NCBI GenBank assembly: GCA_016188105.1
Contig: JACPIL010000060.1
Coordinates: 1 to 17,683, forward strand
From: Candidatus Woesearchaeota archaeon
Lineage (GTDB): Archaea > Nanobdellota > Nanobdellia > Woesearchaeales > GW2011-AR9
Length of the DNA: 17,683 nt
Reading direction: 5' to 3'
The translations under genes were made by a program, and so were the position numbers. Under the pieces are notes generated by a model, which was not told the origin of the DNA, made no database searches, and was given only the letters and a program-made list of their open reading frames with translations. Below are positions 6,631 through 12,945 of this stretch, one piece after another; position 1 is the stretch's first letter, and each line of letters opens with the position of its first letter.

Positions 6631-7083
6631 ATGAAAAAGATATTTGTGATTATTTCAATTTTGATGATGCTAACACTTTTGATTGCTTGCTCTCCTGCTG
6701 AAAAAGTTCCTGAAACTACGGGAGCAACTGAAGAGCAGCCTACAGTTATAACAGAAGCAGTAATAGAAGAAAGTGCACCGCCGGCTTCAGATAATGTTAT
6801 CAAAATCACTGCAAATGGATTTGAACCAAAGACATTAACCGTAAAAGCAGGAGATATGGTAACATTTGTGAATGAAGATTCAGACAAGCACTGGCCGGCT
6901 TCGGCCATGCATCCTACGCATGATGTTTATCCCGAAAGCGGCGGCTGTATAGGAAGCAAATTCGATGCTTGTAAAGGTTTAGAGCAAGGAGAATCATTTT
7001 CCTTCACTTTCAATGAGATAGGTTCTTGGGGATATCACGATCACTTGCGAGCAAGCACGACTGGAAAAATTGTGGTAGAATGA
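6631..7083 (+). CDS. Cupredoxin-like lipoprotein
   Basis: A 150-aa exported protein. Residues 1-20 form a lipoprotein signal (MKK, hydrophobic core, LLIAC with Cys20 as lipidation site). Residues 21-55 are a Thr/Glu/Pro-rich spacer, and about 56-150 a cupredoxin-type Greek-key domain (VIKITANGFEPKTLTVKAGD, TFVNEDSDKHW, FSFTFNEIGSWGYHDHL, TGKIVV). Possible copper ligands are H87, H94, H97, H136 and H138. At the usual C-x-x-H ligand site of blue copper proteins the sequence reads YHDH, so the canonical Cys is replaced by His. C106 and C114 could instead form a disulfide. It acts outside the membrane, carrying electrons or binding copper. Its stop overlaps the next start (ATGA), so it is translationally coupled to the DoxX and VKOR genes. 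Confidence 0.88.
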   Translation: MKKIFVIISILMMLTLLIACSPAEKVPETTGATEEQPTVITEAVIEESAPPASDNVIKITANGFEPKTLTVKAGDMVTFVNEDSDKHWPASAMHPTHDVYPESGGCIGSKFDACKGLEQGESFSFTFNEIGSWGYHDHLRASTTGKIVVE

Positions 7084-7451
7084 AATTAAAAAACAATCCT
7101 GAAAATTATTCCAAATTAGCCTCATTTACATTACGGGTCGCTCTGGCAATTCCCTTCCTCTACGCTGCAGTCGCCGCAACCTTACAGCCAGAAGCATGGA
7201 TTGGTTTCATGCCCCAGTTTCTGCAAAATCTCTTTCCGAGCTCTTTATTGTTAGGGGCCCATTCATCGCTTAATGTTATCTTAGGGTTATGGCTTCTTTC
7301 TGGATGGAAGACCAAATATGCAGCAGCTTTATCTGCTCTGACTTTATTGACCATAACACTCACTAATCTTGGAGCATTAGATATCATCTTTAGAGACATC
7401 GGCTTATTACTAGCAGCAGTTTCTTTAGCCTTACTGCATTATCAAAAATGA
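7080..7451 (+). CDS. DoxX-like membrane protein
   Basis: A 123-aa integral membrane protein with four predicted helices (about residues 14-33, 54-75, 79-97, 104-120), the size and layout of DoxX/DoxD-like proteins. The N-terminal helix 'RVALAIPFLYAA' and the following 'PEAWIGFMPQFL' resemble the DoxX start. Members are tied to quinone-linked oxidoreductases (DoxDA in thermophilic archaea; a membrane complex with superoxide dismutase and a thiol enzyme in mycobacteria). The ATG at 7080 overlaps the stop of the cupredoxin gene (ATGA); an in-frame start at 7026 would lie inside that gene and is unlikely. Its own stop overlaps the VKOR start, again ATGA. A quinone-facing role for the linked thiol oxidase is plausible but inferred. 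Confidence 0.72.
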   Translation: MKLKNNPENYSKLASFTLRVALAIPFLYAAVAATLQPEAWIGFMPQFLQNLFPSSLLLGAHSSLNVILGLWLLSGWKTKYAAALSALTLLTITLTNLGALDIIFRDIGLLLAAVSLALLHYQK

Positions 7452-7855
7452 GCGCAGCTATTGCATCTTTCATTACTCTCGCTTTAGCAGGCATAGTTGA
7501 TGCTGGATACTTAGTCTGGAAACATTACAGCCATAAATCAGAGCCATTAGTTTGCCCTTTAGACCACGATTGCAGTAAAGTGACTGAAAGCAAATGGTCA
7601 ACTATTTTCTTGGTTAGAAATGAAGTATTAGGATTGTTGTTTTATGTAGCTATGTTGGTTTCTGGGTTGGCAGTATTTTTTATGCCGGAGTTCTCCTGGT
7701 TAAAATTACTGATTAAATTCGCGGTTGGGGGAGGGCTGTTGTTTTCATTATTTTTAATCTGGGTGCAAATATACAAGATCAAGGATTATTGTTTCTATTG
7801 TATGATCTCAGCATTGATCACGTTGTTGCTGTTTGTGAATAGTCTCTTTATTTGA
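7448..7855 (+). CDS. Vitamin K epoxide reductase (VKOR) family thiol oxidase
   Basis: A 135-aa membrane protein with four helices (about 3-25, 58-79, 84-107, 117-134). Redox features of the VKOR family are complete: the extracytoplasmic loop pair C36-x5-C42 (CPLDHDC), the following V-x-x-S and a polar segment before helix 2, and the quinone-side motif C115-F-Y-C118 at the start of the last helix. VKORs reoxidise a DsbA-like partner through the loop cysteines and pass the electrons to quinone from the CXXC. A matching membrane-anchored DsbA lies 0.7 kb downstream. The start ATG at 7448 overlaps the DoxX stop, so it is the third gene of a translationally coupled operon. Confidence 0.92.
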   Translation: MSAAIASFITLALAGIVDAGYLVWKHYSHKSEPLVCPLDHDCSKVTESKWSTIFLVRNEVLGLLFYVAMLVSGLAVFFMPEFSWLKLLIKFAVGGGLLFSLFLIWVQIYKIKDYCFYCMISALITLLLFVNSLFI

Positions 7856-7868
7856 ATTTATCATAACA

Positions 7869-7876
7869 TTAATAAA
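7869..7876 (+). promoter_or_regulatory. TATA box of the membrane winged-helix gene
   Basis: TTAATAAA is centred 26-27 nt upstream of the ATG at 7899, just after the VKOR stop. This supports starting at ATG 7899 rather than at the in-frame TTG at 7893. Confidence 0.55.
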
Positions 7877-7898
7877 AAGGGACTACCTAAGATTGGTT

Positions 7899-8402
7899 AT
7901 GAACAATAAAAAAGTAGGTGTGTTCATCTTAGTTATTACCTTTATTTTACTTAGTATTTTCATTATGATTATTCAATCGCTAAATCAGGAGATAAAAGCC
8001 CTTGGTTGTTTCGAAAATGCTGGATGTAGAACCATTGAAACATCGTTAAGCGTTGTTCACTTCGCCTTTGGAGCTTTTGGATTTTTGTTTGCATTAGCAT
8101 TTTACTTGTTGATTTTTAGCAAAGGCGAAGAGGCAATTGTAGAACGTCTAGAAAAAGATACTGAACGTAAGTTAGTAGAAGAAAAATATTCCATTTTGTC
8201 AAAGGGATTAGGCGAGTTTGAGCGTAAGGTGTTGGCGGTAGTCCGTCAAGAAGAAGGCATTACTCAAAATATGTTAAGATTACGAGTTGATATGTCAAAA
8301 GCAAAATTAAGCCAGGTTTTACAAGAGTTAGAGAAGAAAAACCTCATCAAACGCGAACCAAAAGATAAAACCTTGCAGATCTTCTTAAAAGAACGCTTAT
8401 GA
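7899..8402 (+). CDS. Membrane-anchored winged-helix regulator with VKOR-like CX5C loop
   Basis: A 167-aa protein. The N-terminus MNNKK is cytoplasmic; helix 1 is at 6-27, an outside loop at 28-50, helix 2 at 52-73, a charged linker (KGEEAIVERLEKDTERK) to about 100, and a cytoplasmic winged helix at 104-167 (LGEFERKVLAVVRQEEGITQNMLRLRVDMSKAKLSQVLQELEKKNLIKREP then wing). The outside loop carries C37-x5-C43 followed by a Ser six residues on, the same spacing as C36-x5-C42 and Ser48 in the adjacent VKOR, so the sensor part looks like half of a VKOR. Membrane wHTH proteins of this layout occur in archaea. I infer a one-component sensor of outside thiol state acting on the neighbouring redox genes. 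The only cysteines are the loop pair. Confidence 0.82.
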   Translation: MNNKKVGVFILVITFILLSIFIMIIQSLNQEIKALGCFENAGCRTIETSLSVVHFAFGAFGFLFALAFYLLIFSKGEEAIVERLEKDTERKLVEEKYSILSKGLGEFERKVLAVVRQEEGITQNMLRLRVDMSKAKLSQVLQELEKKNLIKREPKDKTLQIFLKERL

Positions 8403-8435
8403 ACGTTGATTCATTAAAATTTTGAAGTATTAGGC

Positions 8436-8457
8436 TGTAAAGAAGTATCTGTTTACA
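8436..8457. promoter_or_regulatory. Inverted repeat upstream of dsbA promoter, possible operator
   Basis: TGTAAA - 10 bp - TTTACA: perfect 6-bp arms about 16 bp centre to centre, ending 9 bp before the TATA element of the DsbA gene. Spacing puts both halves on about the same side of DNA within one and a half turns, as for a dimeric winged helix. A link to the regulator just upstream is inference. Confidence 0.4.
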
Positions 8458-8466
8458 CCCAAAAAC

Positions 8467-8473
8467 ATATATA
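8467..8473 (+). promoter_or_regulatory. TATA box of dsbA
   Basis: ATATATA, preceded by A-rich sequence. Transcription would begin near 8496, leaving a leader of about 26 nt, unlike the leaderless neighbours; the leader contains a strong SD site. Confidence 0.55.
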
Positions 8474-8507
8474 CAAATACCCTTTTCGATAATTAAAATA
8501 GGAAGTT

Positions 8508-8513
8508 GGAGGT
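8508..8513 (+). promoter_or_regulatory. Shine-Dalgarno site of dsbA
   Basis: GGAGGT ends 8 nt before the ATG at 8522. It is the strongest SD sequence in the window and fixes the start; most genes here have none. Confidence 0.75.
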
Positions 8514-8521
8514 TTTTTATT

Positions 8522-9238
8522 ATGGAAGAAACACATAAAGCTGAACAAGCGGCTAAGCCGCAGCAGAAAAGCGGAGATTTATTCTGGAAAATTACAACTG
8601 TTGCTCTGATTGTAATATTAGCAGTGGTAGCATTTAAGGGAAGTTTTGGTGGTGCACCTACAGGGGGAGCAGTCGTTCCGACTGGAGGAGCTGAGCCTAG
8701 CCCGACCGTTGATATTGATATGGAAGAACTGTTGGATGATGATGATGTTAAAGGTGACAAAGATGCTCCAGTAACAATTGTCGAATGGAGCGATTACGAA
8801 TGTCCTTTCTGTGGACGATTCTATACTGAAACATTGCCATCACTAGAACAAGAATACATTAAAACTGGAAAAGTGAAGTTTGTGTACAGAGATTTCCCAT
8901 TAAGTTTCCATCCTAATGCCCAGAAAGCAGCAGAAGCTGCAGAATGTGCAGGAGAGCAAGGAAAGTATTGGGAGATGCATAATATGCTCTTTGAACAAGG
9001 AGTGCAAGGCGGTGTGGCCGGATTTAAGCAATATGCAAAGACTCTCGGCTTGAATTCAGCTAAGTTTGATACTTGTCTTGATTCCGGCGCCATGGCTGCT
9101 GAAGTGCGCGCAGATATGGCTGATGGAACTTCCGTAGGAATCCAAGGAACACCTGGATTCATAGTGAACGGCAAACTTATCAGCGGAGCACAGCCTTTTA
9201 CAGTCTTTAAGCAAGTGATCGATGCTGAACTCAATTAA
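8522..9238 (+). CDS. Membrane-anchored DsbA-family thiol-disulfide oxidoreductase
   Basis: A 238-aa protein: a short cytoplasmic tail, a membrane anchor at about 21-39 (FWKITTVALIVILAVVAF), a Gly/Pro/Thr-rich spacer (40-63), an acidic stretch (ELLDDDDVKGDKDAP), and a DsbA/Thioredoxin_4 domain at about 76-235. The active site is C94-P-F-C97 (WSDYECPFCGRFY); the cis-proline loop is G209-T-P211. A second pair, C142 and C185, lies in the helical insertion and may form a structural disulfide. It would oxidise thiols of exported proteins and be reoxidised by the VKOR at 7448-7855. BdbD-like proteins have the same build. TATA box, leader and SD site suggest strong expression. Confidence 0.93.
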   Translation: MEETHKAEQAAKPQQKSGDLFWKITTVALIVILAVVAFKGSFGGAPTGGAVVPTGGAEPSPTVDIDMEELLDDDDVKGDKDAPVTIVEWSDYECPFCGRFYTETLPSLEQEYIKTGKVKFVYRDFPLSFHPNAQKAAEAAECAGEQGKYWEMHNMLFEQGVQGGVAGFKQYAKTLGLNSAKFDTCLDSGAMAAEVRADMADGTSVGIQGTPGFIVNGKLISGAQPFTVFKQVIDAELN

Positions 9239-9250
9239 ATTTGAGTTCCA

Positions 9251-9272
9251 TTTTTATTTTCTTTTTTATTTT
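9251..9272 (+). terminator. T-rich terminator after dsbA
   Basis: About 20 nt of almost pure T (TTTTTATTTTCTTTTTTATTTT) begin 12 nt after the DsbA stop codon with no hairpin before them, the form expected of an archaeal intrinsic terminator. The same A/T-rich patch must also hold any promoter for the gene at 9281. Confidence 0.55.
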
Positions 9273-9280
9273 ATGATCAT

Positions 9281-9790
9281 ATGAAACATCTATCCATGAT
9301 TAAAGAAGCATTGGACCAAGTTTATTCTGAACGGAGGTATTTTTTATTTAGCGGGCTTTTTGCTTTCTTGATGTTCTCTCTCAACGCTCTTATTGGAAAT
9401 TACAAATTAATATTCTCAGAATTTTCTTTATTACTCGTTTTTGATCTTTTGGTTAGCGTTCATAGCACCATGTCGGCAGTTTCTTTTATATTTTTGTTAA
9501 TTGTTTCTTTGCTTTCTGGGGTTGTTTTTTCGTTGAGCCTTTTTTTAGTGAAGAGACAGCTTTCATATGGGGCTGGAATAGGATTATCTGGAATCATCGC
9601 AAGTGTTCTTACACCAGCATGTTCTTCCTGCGCTTTAGGGTTAACGGGAATTTTGGGAATTGGCGGTTTTTTAAGCGTACTGCCATTTAAAGGATTAGAA
9701 TTGGGAGTATTAAGCATAGTATTATTGGGCGTATCATTGGTGTACCTTTCTGGGAAAATTGTTGCGAAAGTATGTGAGGTTAAGAATTAA
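9281..9790 (+). CDS. Polytopic membrane protein with CSSC motif
   Basis: A 169-aa membrane protein: a short charged N-terminus (residues 1-20), then about five or six hydrophobic segments (21-38, 44-61, 65-90, 97-112, 118-134, 141-158). The striking element is TPACSSCALGLTG at 111-123, a CXXC pair (C114, C117) after a Pro at the start of a helix, followed by a Gly-rich stretch (GILGIGGF). This recalls redox-active CXXC sites in membrane electron carriers such as CcdA/DsbD, but there is no overall match that I can assert. A single Cys (C165) sits near the C-terminus. Directly downstream of dsbA, it may pass electrons to or from outside thiol proteins, or bind metal. I see no clear SD site and only a weak T-rich TATA candidate. 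Confidence 0.78.
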   Translation: MKHLSMIKEALDQVYSERRYFLFSGLFAFLMFSLNALIGNYKLIFSEFSLLLVFDLLVSVHSTMSAVSFIFLLIVSLLSGVVFSLSLFLVKRQLSYGAGIGLSGIIASVLTPACSSCALGLTGILGIGGFLSVLPFKGLELGVLSIVLLGVSLVYLSGKIVAKVCEVKN

Positions 9791-9824
9791 AAATCAATTC
9801 TTTTCTCATGTCAATTTCCCGATC

Positions 9825-9844
9825 CTTCTTTTCTAGAAAAGAAG
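9825..9844. promoter_or_regulatory. Perfect 20-bp palindrome abutting the pyrG TATA box
   Basis: CTTCTTTTCT followed without spacer by its exact reverse complement AGAAAAGAAG. The right arm ends 1 bp before the pyrG TATA box, so it covers the BRE position where TFB binds. A repressor bound here would compete with TFB; an alternative is a terminator hairpin for the upstream gene, though no T-run follows closely. Confidence 0.55.
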
Positions 9845-9845
9845 A

Positions 9846-9853
9846 TTTTATAA
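9846..9853 (+). promoter_or_regulatory. TATA box of pyrG
   Basis: TTTTATAA is centred 26-27 nt upstream of the ATG at 9876. Immediately after it, at 9854-9867, comes a second, imperfect palindrome (GGGGGAATTCTCCC) that may add to control. Confidence 0.65.
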
Positions 9854-9875
9854 GGGGGAATTCTCCCAAAAGATA

Positions 9876-11483
9876 ATGCTCAAAAAGAGAAAGTTTATTG
9901 TAGTGACTGGTGGTGTTCTTTCCGGTTTAGGAAAAGGAATTGCTGCTGCAAGTATAGGCCACGTCCTCAGTTCTCAATATCGGGTTGTACCTATAAAATT
10001 AGATGGTTATCTCAATGTTGATCCAGGAACGATGAATCCGTATGAGCATGGAGAAGTATTTGTTTTAGATGATGGTGGAGAAGTAGATATGGATTTCGGC
10101 CATTATGAACGCTTTCTAAACGTTAGCTGCAAATTTGAACATAATCTCACTATGGGGAAAGTGTTTGAAGAAATAAGATCTAAAGAACGACGCGGGGATT
10201 ATTTAGGGAAAACTGTGCAATTCGTACCTCATGTCGTAGATGTAATTAAAGGTAGAATATTCTCGGTCGCAGAAAAAGAACAGGCAGAAATCATGTTGAT
10301 TGAAGTTGGCGGCACAGTAGGAGATATGGAAAGTGATCTTTATATTGAAGCGATGCGGCAGTTGGAGAATGATGTTGGTGAAGAGAATATTTTGTATGTT
10401 CATTTGACTTATGTGCCGATACCGGCCGGTGTGGCAGAACAGAAATCAAAACCAACGCAGCAGAGTGTTTATGAACTACGAAAGAGAGGAATCCAGCCCG
10501 ATGTTATTATCGGCAGATGTTCAGAACCTTTAACACCGGAGATTAAAAGTAAAATTGCATCTTTTTGCGGTGTCGATAAAAAAGCTATCTTCACTGGATT
10601 AGATGTGGATAATGTCTATAAAATCCCTTTCTTGTTGGAAGAAGAAGGAATCGTCGAAATTTTAAAAGAGAAATTAGGATTAGAATTCAGAAAGATAGAC
10701 GATCTTTGGAAAGAATTGCTTCATAATTTAGAAAACCCCATTCAAGAAATTACTGTTGCTCTATGCGGTAAATACACCTCATTGACTGATAGTTATGCCA
10801 GTATCAAGGAAGCGCTGATGCATTGCAGCGCGCATACCAAAGCGCGAGTGAATATGAAGTTTATTGAAACAACGGCTATTGAGGAAGGGAGGCTTAGTAT
10901 CGGTGAGGCGTTAGCTGGCGTGGATGGAGTTATTGTTCCCGGCGGTTTTGGCAGCCGGGGTGTGGAAGGAAAATTAGAAGTTGTACGGTATTGTCGGGAG
11001 AATAAGATCCCCATTTTAGGAATTTGTTTCGGATTGCAATTGATGGTAGTGGAATTTGCCAGAAATGTTTGTTTGCTGGAAAAAGCAAATACTACTGAAG
11101 TAGACCCTGAAACTACACATCCAGTGGTTGATTTGATGTCAGAACAAAAAGGGATTGAAGCCAAGGGGGCGACAATGAGATTAGGAGCATACATCTCCTA
11201 TTTGCGGGAAGGAAGTTTAGTGCGAAAATTATATAATTCAGAAATTGTTTCTGAGCGGCATCGGCATAGATATGAAGTGAATAGACAATATCATCAATTC
11301 CTGCAAGAAAATGGATTAAGCATTTCTGGATTGTATTTGGAAAAGAATCTGGCTGAATTTATCGAGTTGAGAGATCATCCCTATTTCATCGCTACCCAAG
11401 CCCATCCAGAGTTGAAAAGTAGGTTAAGCAATCCTGCGCCATTGTTTTTAGGATTAGTGAAAGCAGCGATGGAGAAGAAGTAG
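9876..11483 (+). CDS. pyrG: CTP synthase
   Basis: A full-length 535-aa CTP synthase, making CTP from UTP, ATP and glutamine in the cytoplasm. The N-terminal synthase domain (about 1-270) has the P-loop-like SGLGKG at 16-21, DPGTMNPYEHGEVFVLDDGGEVDMD at 49-73, and EVGGTVGDMES at 143-153. The C-terminal class I glutamine amidotransferase domain (about 291-535) has the oxyanion motif PGGFGSRG at 355-362, nucleophile C384 (GICFGLQ) and the H510/E512 pair (AHPE). The usual nucleophile motif is GICLGMQ, so Phe and Leu here are mild variants. A TATA box with adjoining palindromes lies upstream. The message ends in a short T-run inside the convergent gene's 3' end, with only 1 bp between stops. Confidence 0.97.
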   Translation: MLKKRKFIVVTGGVLSGLGKGIAAASIGHVLSSQYRVVPIKLDGYLNVDPGTMNPYEHGEVFVLDDGGEVDMDFGHYERFLNVSCKFEHNLTMGKVFEEIRSKERRGDYLGKTVQFVPHVVDVIKGRIFSVAEKEQAEIMLIEVGGTVGDMESDLYIEAMRQLENDVGEENILYVHLTYVPIPAGVAEQKSKPTQQSVYELRKRGIQPDVIIGRCSEPLTPEIKSKIASFCGVDKKAIFTGLDVDNVYKIPFLLEEEGIVEILKEKLGLEFRKIDDLWKELLHNLENPIQEITVALCGKYTSLTDSYASIKEALMHCSAHTKARVNMKFIETTAIEEGRLSIGEALAGVDGVIVPGGFGSRGVEGKLEVVRYCRENKIPILGICFGLQLMVVEFARNVCLLEKANTTEVDPETTHPVVDLMSEQKGIEAKGATMRLGAYISYLREGSLVRKLYNSEIVSERHRHRYEVNRQYHQFLQENGLSISGLYLEKNLAEFIELRDHPYFIATQAHPELKSRLSNPAPLFLGLVKAAMEKK

Positions 11484-11484
11484 A

Positions 11485-12447
11485 TTATTTTTTGTTGTAC
11501 TCTGGGAACATTTCTTGTAAAGCATTGATGCAGGGGTCTCGTGAATGGGTTGCTAATAGCTTTTCATCGGTTAAACGCTGGACAATGTCTCCTAACACTG
11601 GAGCTTTTTCTGGAACGATCAGTGTAGCTTTTTCCCATAATGGATCGGCTATATAAGGCCTAAGCACAGGTAAAATCTTTTCTCTGGTTGGTAATTCTAG
11701 AACTTGTTCTTTGGAAGTTTCATTTTCTTTTGCCACGCCTATCAACGCTTCTTGCTCGCTGACGCTTGCCAGGCGTACCCCACGAACGCGGTAGAGGTCA
11801 TAGACATCACGATCAAAGGCGCTGAATCGTGAATCATCATTGAAATCGCCAAGCCAAGAGGCCCGCGCAATTGGATTTTTTGCCGCATGCTTTAAAACGT
11901 AATCAGGATTAAGGACAAAAATTTCTGTTTGATTGATCTTAGCTTCTTTTAACATCCTCATATTCTCAACAAAATCATTTCCTTGACCGTATATTCTTTC
12001 AACTAGTCTGCGCTCTACTGGATTAAATCGGTTATAATTAACGGTAGAAATAATAAGATAACTTGATTCATCATCAGATTCTCTCAATCTCATCTGGTTT
12101 AAATCTAACACTAGACTATCAGGGGCATGAAGTGCGGATTGAAATTCAGCAGAATCAGGAATATAATTATGGGTTTGAGTAAGTTGGATAAATGCTTCAT
12201 CTATATGCTGTAATATTGAATTATGCCTTTCCGTGGTGAGCACTATTTTAGGAGTAGTATTATCTACAAAGTAAAAAATCCCGTTAGAAGTATAAAACCC
12301 ATAGTTGCTTAACTCATCACAAGTTTCTTCATCAGGATGAGTACGACGTTCATTCATTAACTCTGCTGCGGAAAGCATGGTGCGTGGTTCAAGCAACGGA
12401 TATACCTCAGGTAAGCTTCCAACAACATTCTCGAGCATCTTAGTCAT
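11485..12447 (-). CDS. Unrecognised 320-aa protein
   Basis: I do not recognise this protein. It is acidic-to-neutral, with no signal peptide or membrane segment, so probably cytoplasmic. It appears to have an N-terminal helical part (1-45), a mixed alpha/beta region (50-160; 'GFYTSNGIFYFVDNTTPKIVLTTERH', 'SSYLIISTVNYNRF'), a central part with 'EIFVLNPDYVLKHAAKNPIARASWLGDFNDDSRFSAFDRDVYDLYRVRGVRLASV' at about 175-230, and a helical C-terminus (255-320). Two cysteines. The stretch 'RASWLGDFNDDSRFSAFDRDVYDLYRVRG' has a ligand- or nucleotide-enzyme look but no named motif. Start choice: a TATA box lies 26-27 nt above ATG 12447. It is convergent with pyrG with 1 bp between stop codons. Confidence 0.75.
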   Translation of the reverse strand: MTKMLENVVGSLPEVYPLLEPRTMLSAAELMNERRTHPDEETCDELSNYGFYTSNGIFYFVDNTTPKIVLTTERHNSILQHIDEAFIQLTQTHNYIPDSAEFQSALHAPDSLVLDLNQMRLRESDDESSYLIISTVNYNRFNPVERRLVERIYGQGNDFVENMRMLKEAKINQTEIFVLNPDYVLKHAAKNPIARASWLGDFNDDSRFSAFDRDVYDLYRVRGVRLASVSEQEALIGVAKENETSKEQVLELPTREKILPVLRPYIADPLWEKATLIVPEKAPVLGDIVQRLTDEKLLATHSRDPCINALQEMFPEYNKK

Positions 12448-12469
12448 GCTTATAACTTCTAGCTCTTTA

Positions 12470-12477
12470 TTTATAAA
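12470..12477 (-). promoter_or_regulatory. TATA box of the 320-aa gene
   Basis: Palindromic TTTATAAA is centred 26-27 nt upstream of the minus-strand ATG at 12447; no SD site. Confidence 0.6.
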
Positions 12478-12499
12478 ATTTTACTTAAAAAATAGAAAA

Positions 12500-12539
12500 A
12501 TAAATAAAATTCTAAAGAAAATCTAAATACAGATTTTCT
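12500..12539 (-). terminator. Hairpin plus T-rich tract after doxX
   Basis: On the transcribed strand AGAAAATCT and AGATTTTCT form a perfect 9-bp stem (plus-strand 12531-12539 and 12516-12524) with a 6-nt loop. The stem begins at the stop codon of the minus-strand DoxX gene and is followed by a T-rich run down to about 12485. Confidence 0.5.
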
Positions 12540-12939
12540 AAAACACTTCTTTCTTCAAGACAGCTTGTTCTAAAGACCACTTGCCATTACCGTGGACAAG
12601 TACCATGATAAAGCAGACCAAGAACACTAAGGCTAATTCTCCTTTATTGACAATAGGAATCAATCCTTGCGGGAAATGGACTGTAGCTAGAGCACCGATC
12701 ATGACTGCTATTCCGCCTACGGAAGCTAGCCGTGAGAAAAAACCAAGTGCGATAGCTAAACCACCTACAAGCTCAACTGTTCCGGCAAAACCCATTAAAC
12801 TCAATAAAGGGGCTGTTCCTTTAGCGCCAAACCAACCTAATAATTTCTGCGCGCCATGCTGCACAAACATCAATCCTACAATTATTCGGAAAACTGCATA
12901 GCCTTCCGCACGATACTTCTGTAATTTCTTTAAGACCAT
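12538..12939 (-). CDS. DoxX family membrane protein
   Basis: A 133-aa classic DoxX protein: 'RIIVGLMFVQHGAQKLLGWFG' at 18-38, 'GFAGTVELVGGLAIALGFFSRLAS' at 50-73, then two further helices (72-90, 100-116) and a short cytoplasmic tail. Conserved His28 (HGAQKL) and Glu56 (VELVGG) lie in or next to helices 1 and 2. The family is linked to quinone-dependent oxidoreductases and oxidative-stress complexes; the electron donor here is unknown. A second, more divergent DoxX-like protein is in the redox operon at 7080-7451. Unlike most genes here it has an SD site (AGGTGAT, 7 nt before the ATG) behind a leader. Confidence 0.9.
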   Translation of the reverse strand: MVLKKLQKYRAEGYAVFRIIVGLMFVQHGAQKLLGWFGAKGTAPLLSLMGFAGTVELVGGLAIALGFFSRLASVGGIAVMIGALATVHFPQGLIPIVNKGELALVFLVCFIMVLVHGNGKWSLEQAVLKKEVF

Positions 12940-12945
12940 TTGTAA

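Noticed and set aside
7026..7079. Upstream start for the DoxX-like gene
   Set aside because: It would overlap the cupredoxin coding region by 58 bp; the ATG at 7080 gives a typical 4-bp stop-start overlap and a normal membrane protein start.
8424..8448. Direct repeat GAAGTAT (8424-8430 and 8442-8448) above dsbA
   Set aside because: Seven bases repeated once in AT-rich DNA is not convincing; the nearby TGTAAA/TTTACA inverted repeat is the better candidate.
8347..8760. 137-codon minus-strand frame over the dsbA start
   Set aside because: It is antisense to the dsbA promoter, SD site and anchor; low-complexity Ser/Pro stretches come from the Gly/Thr-rich linker on the other strand.
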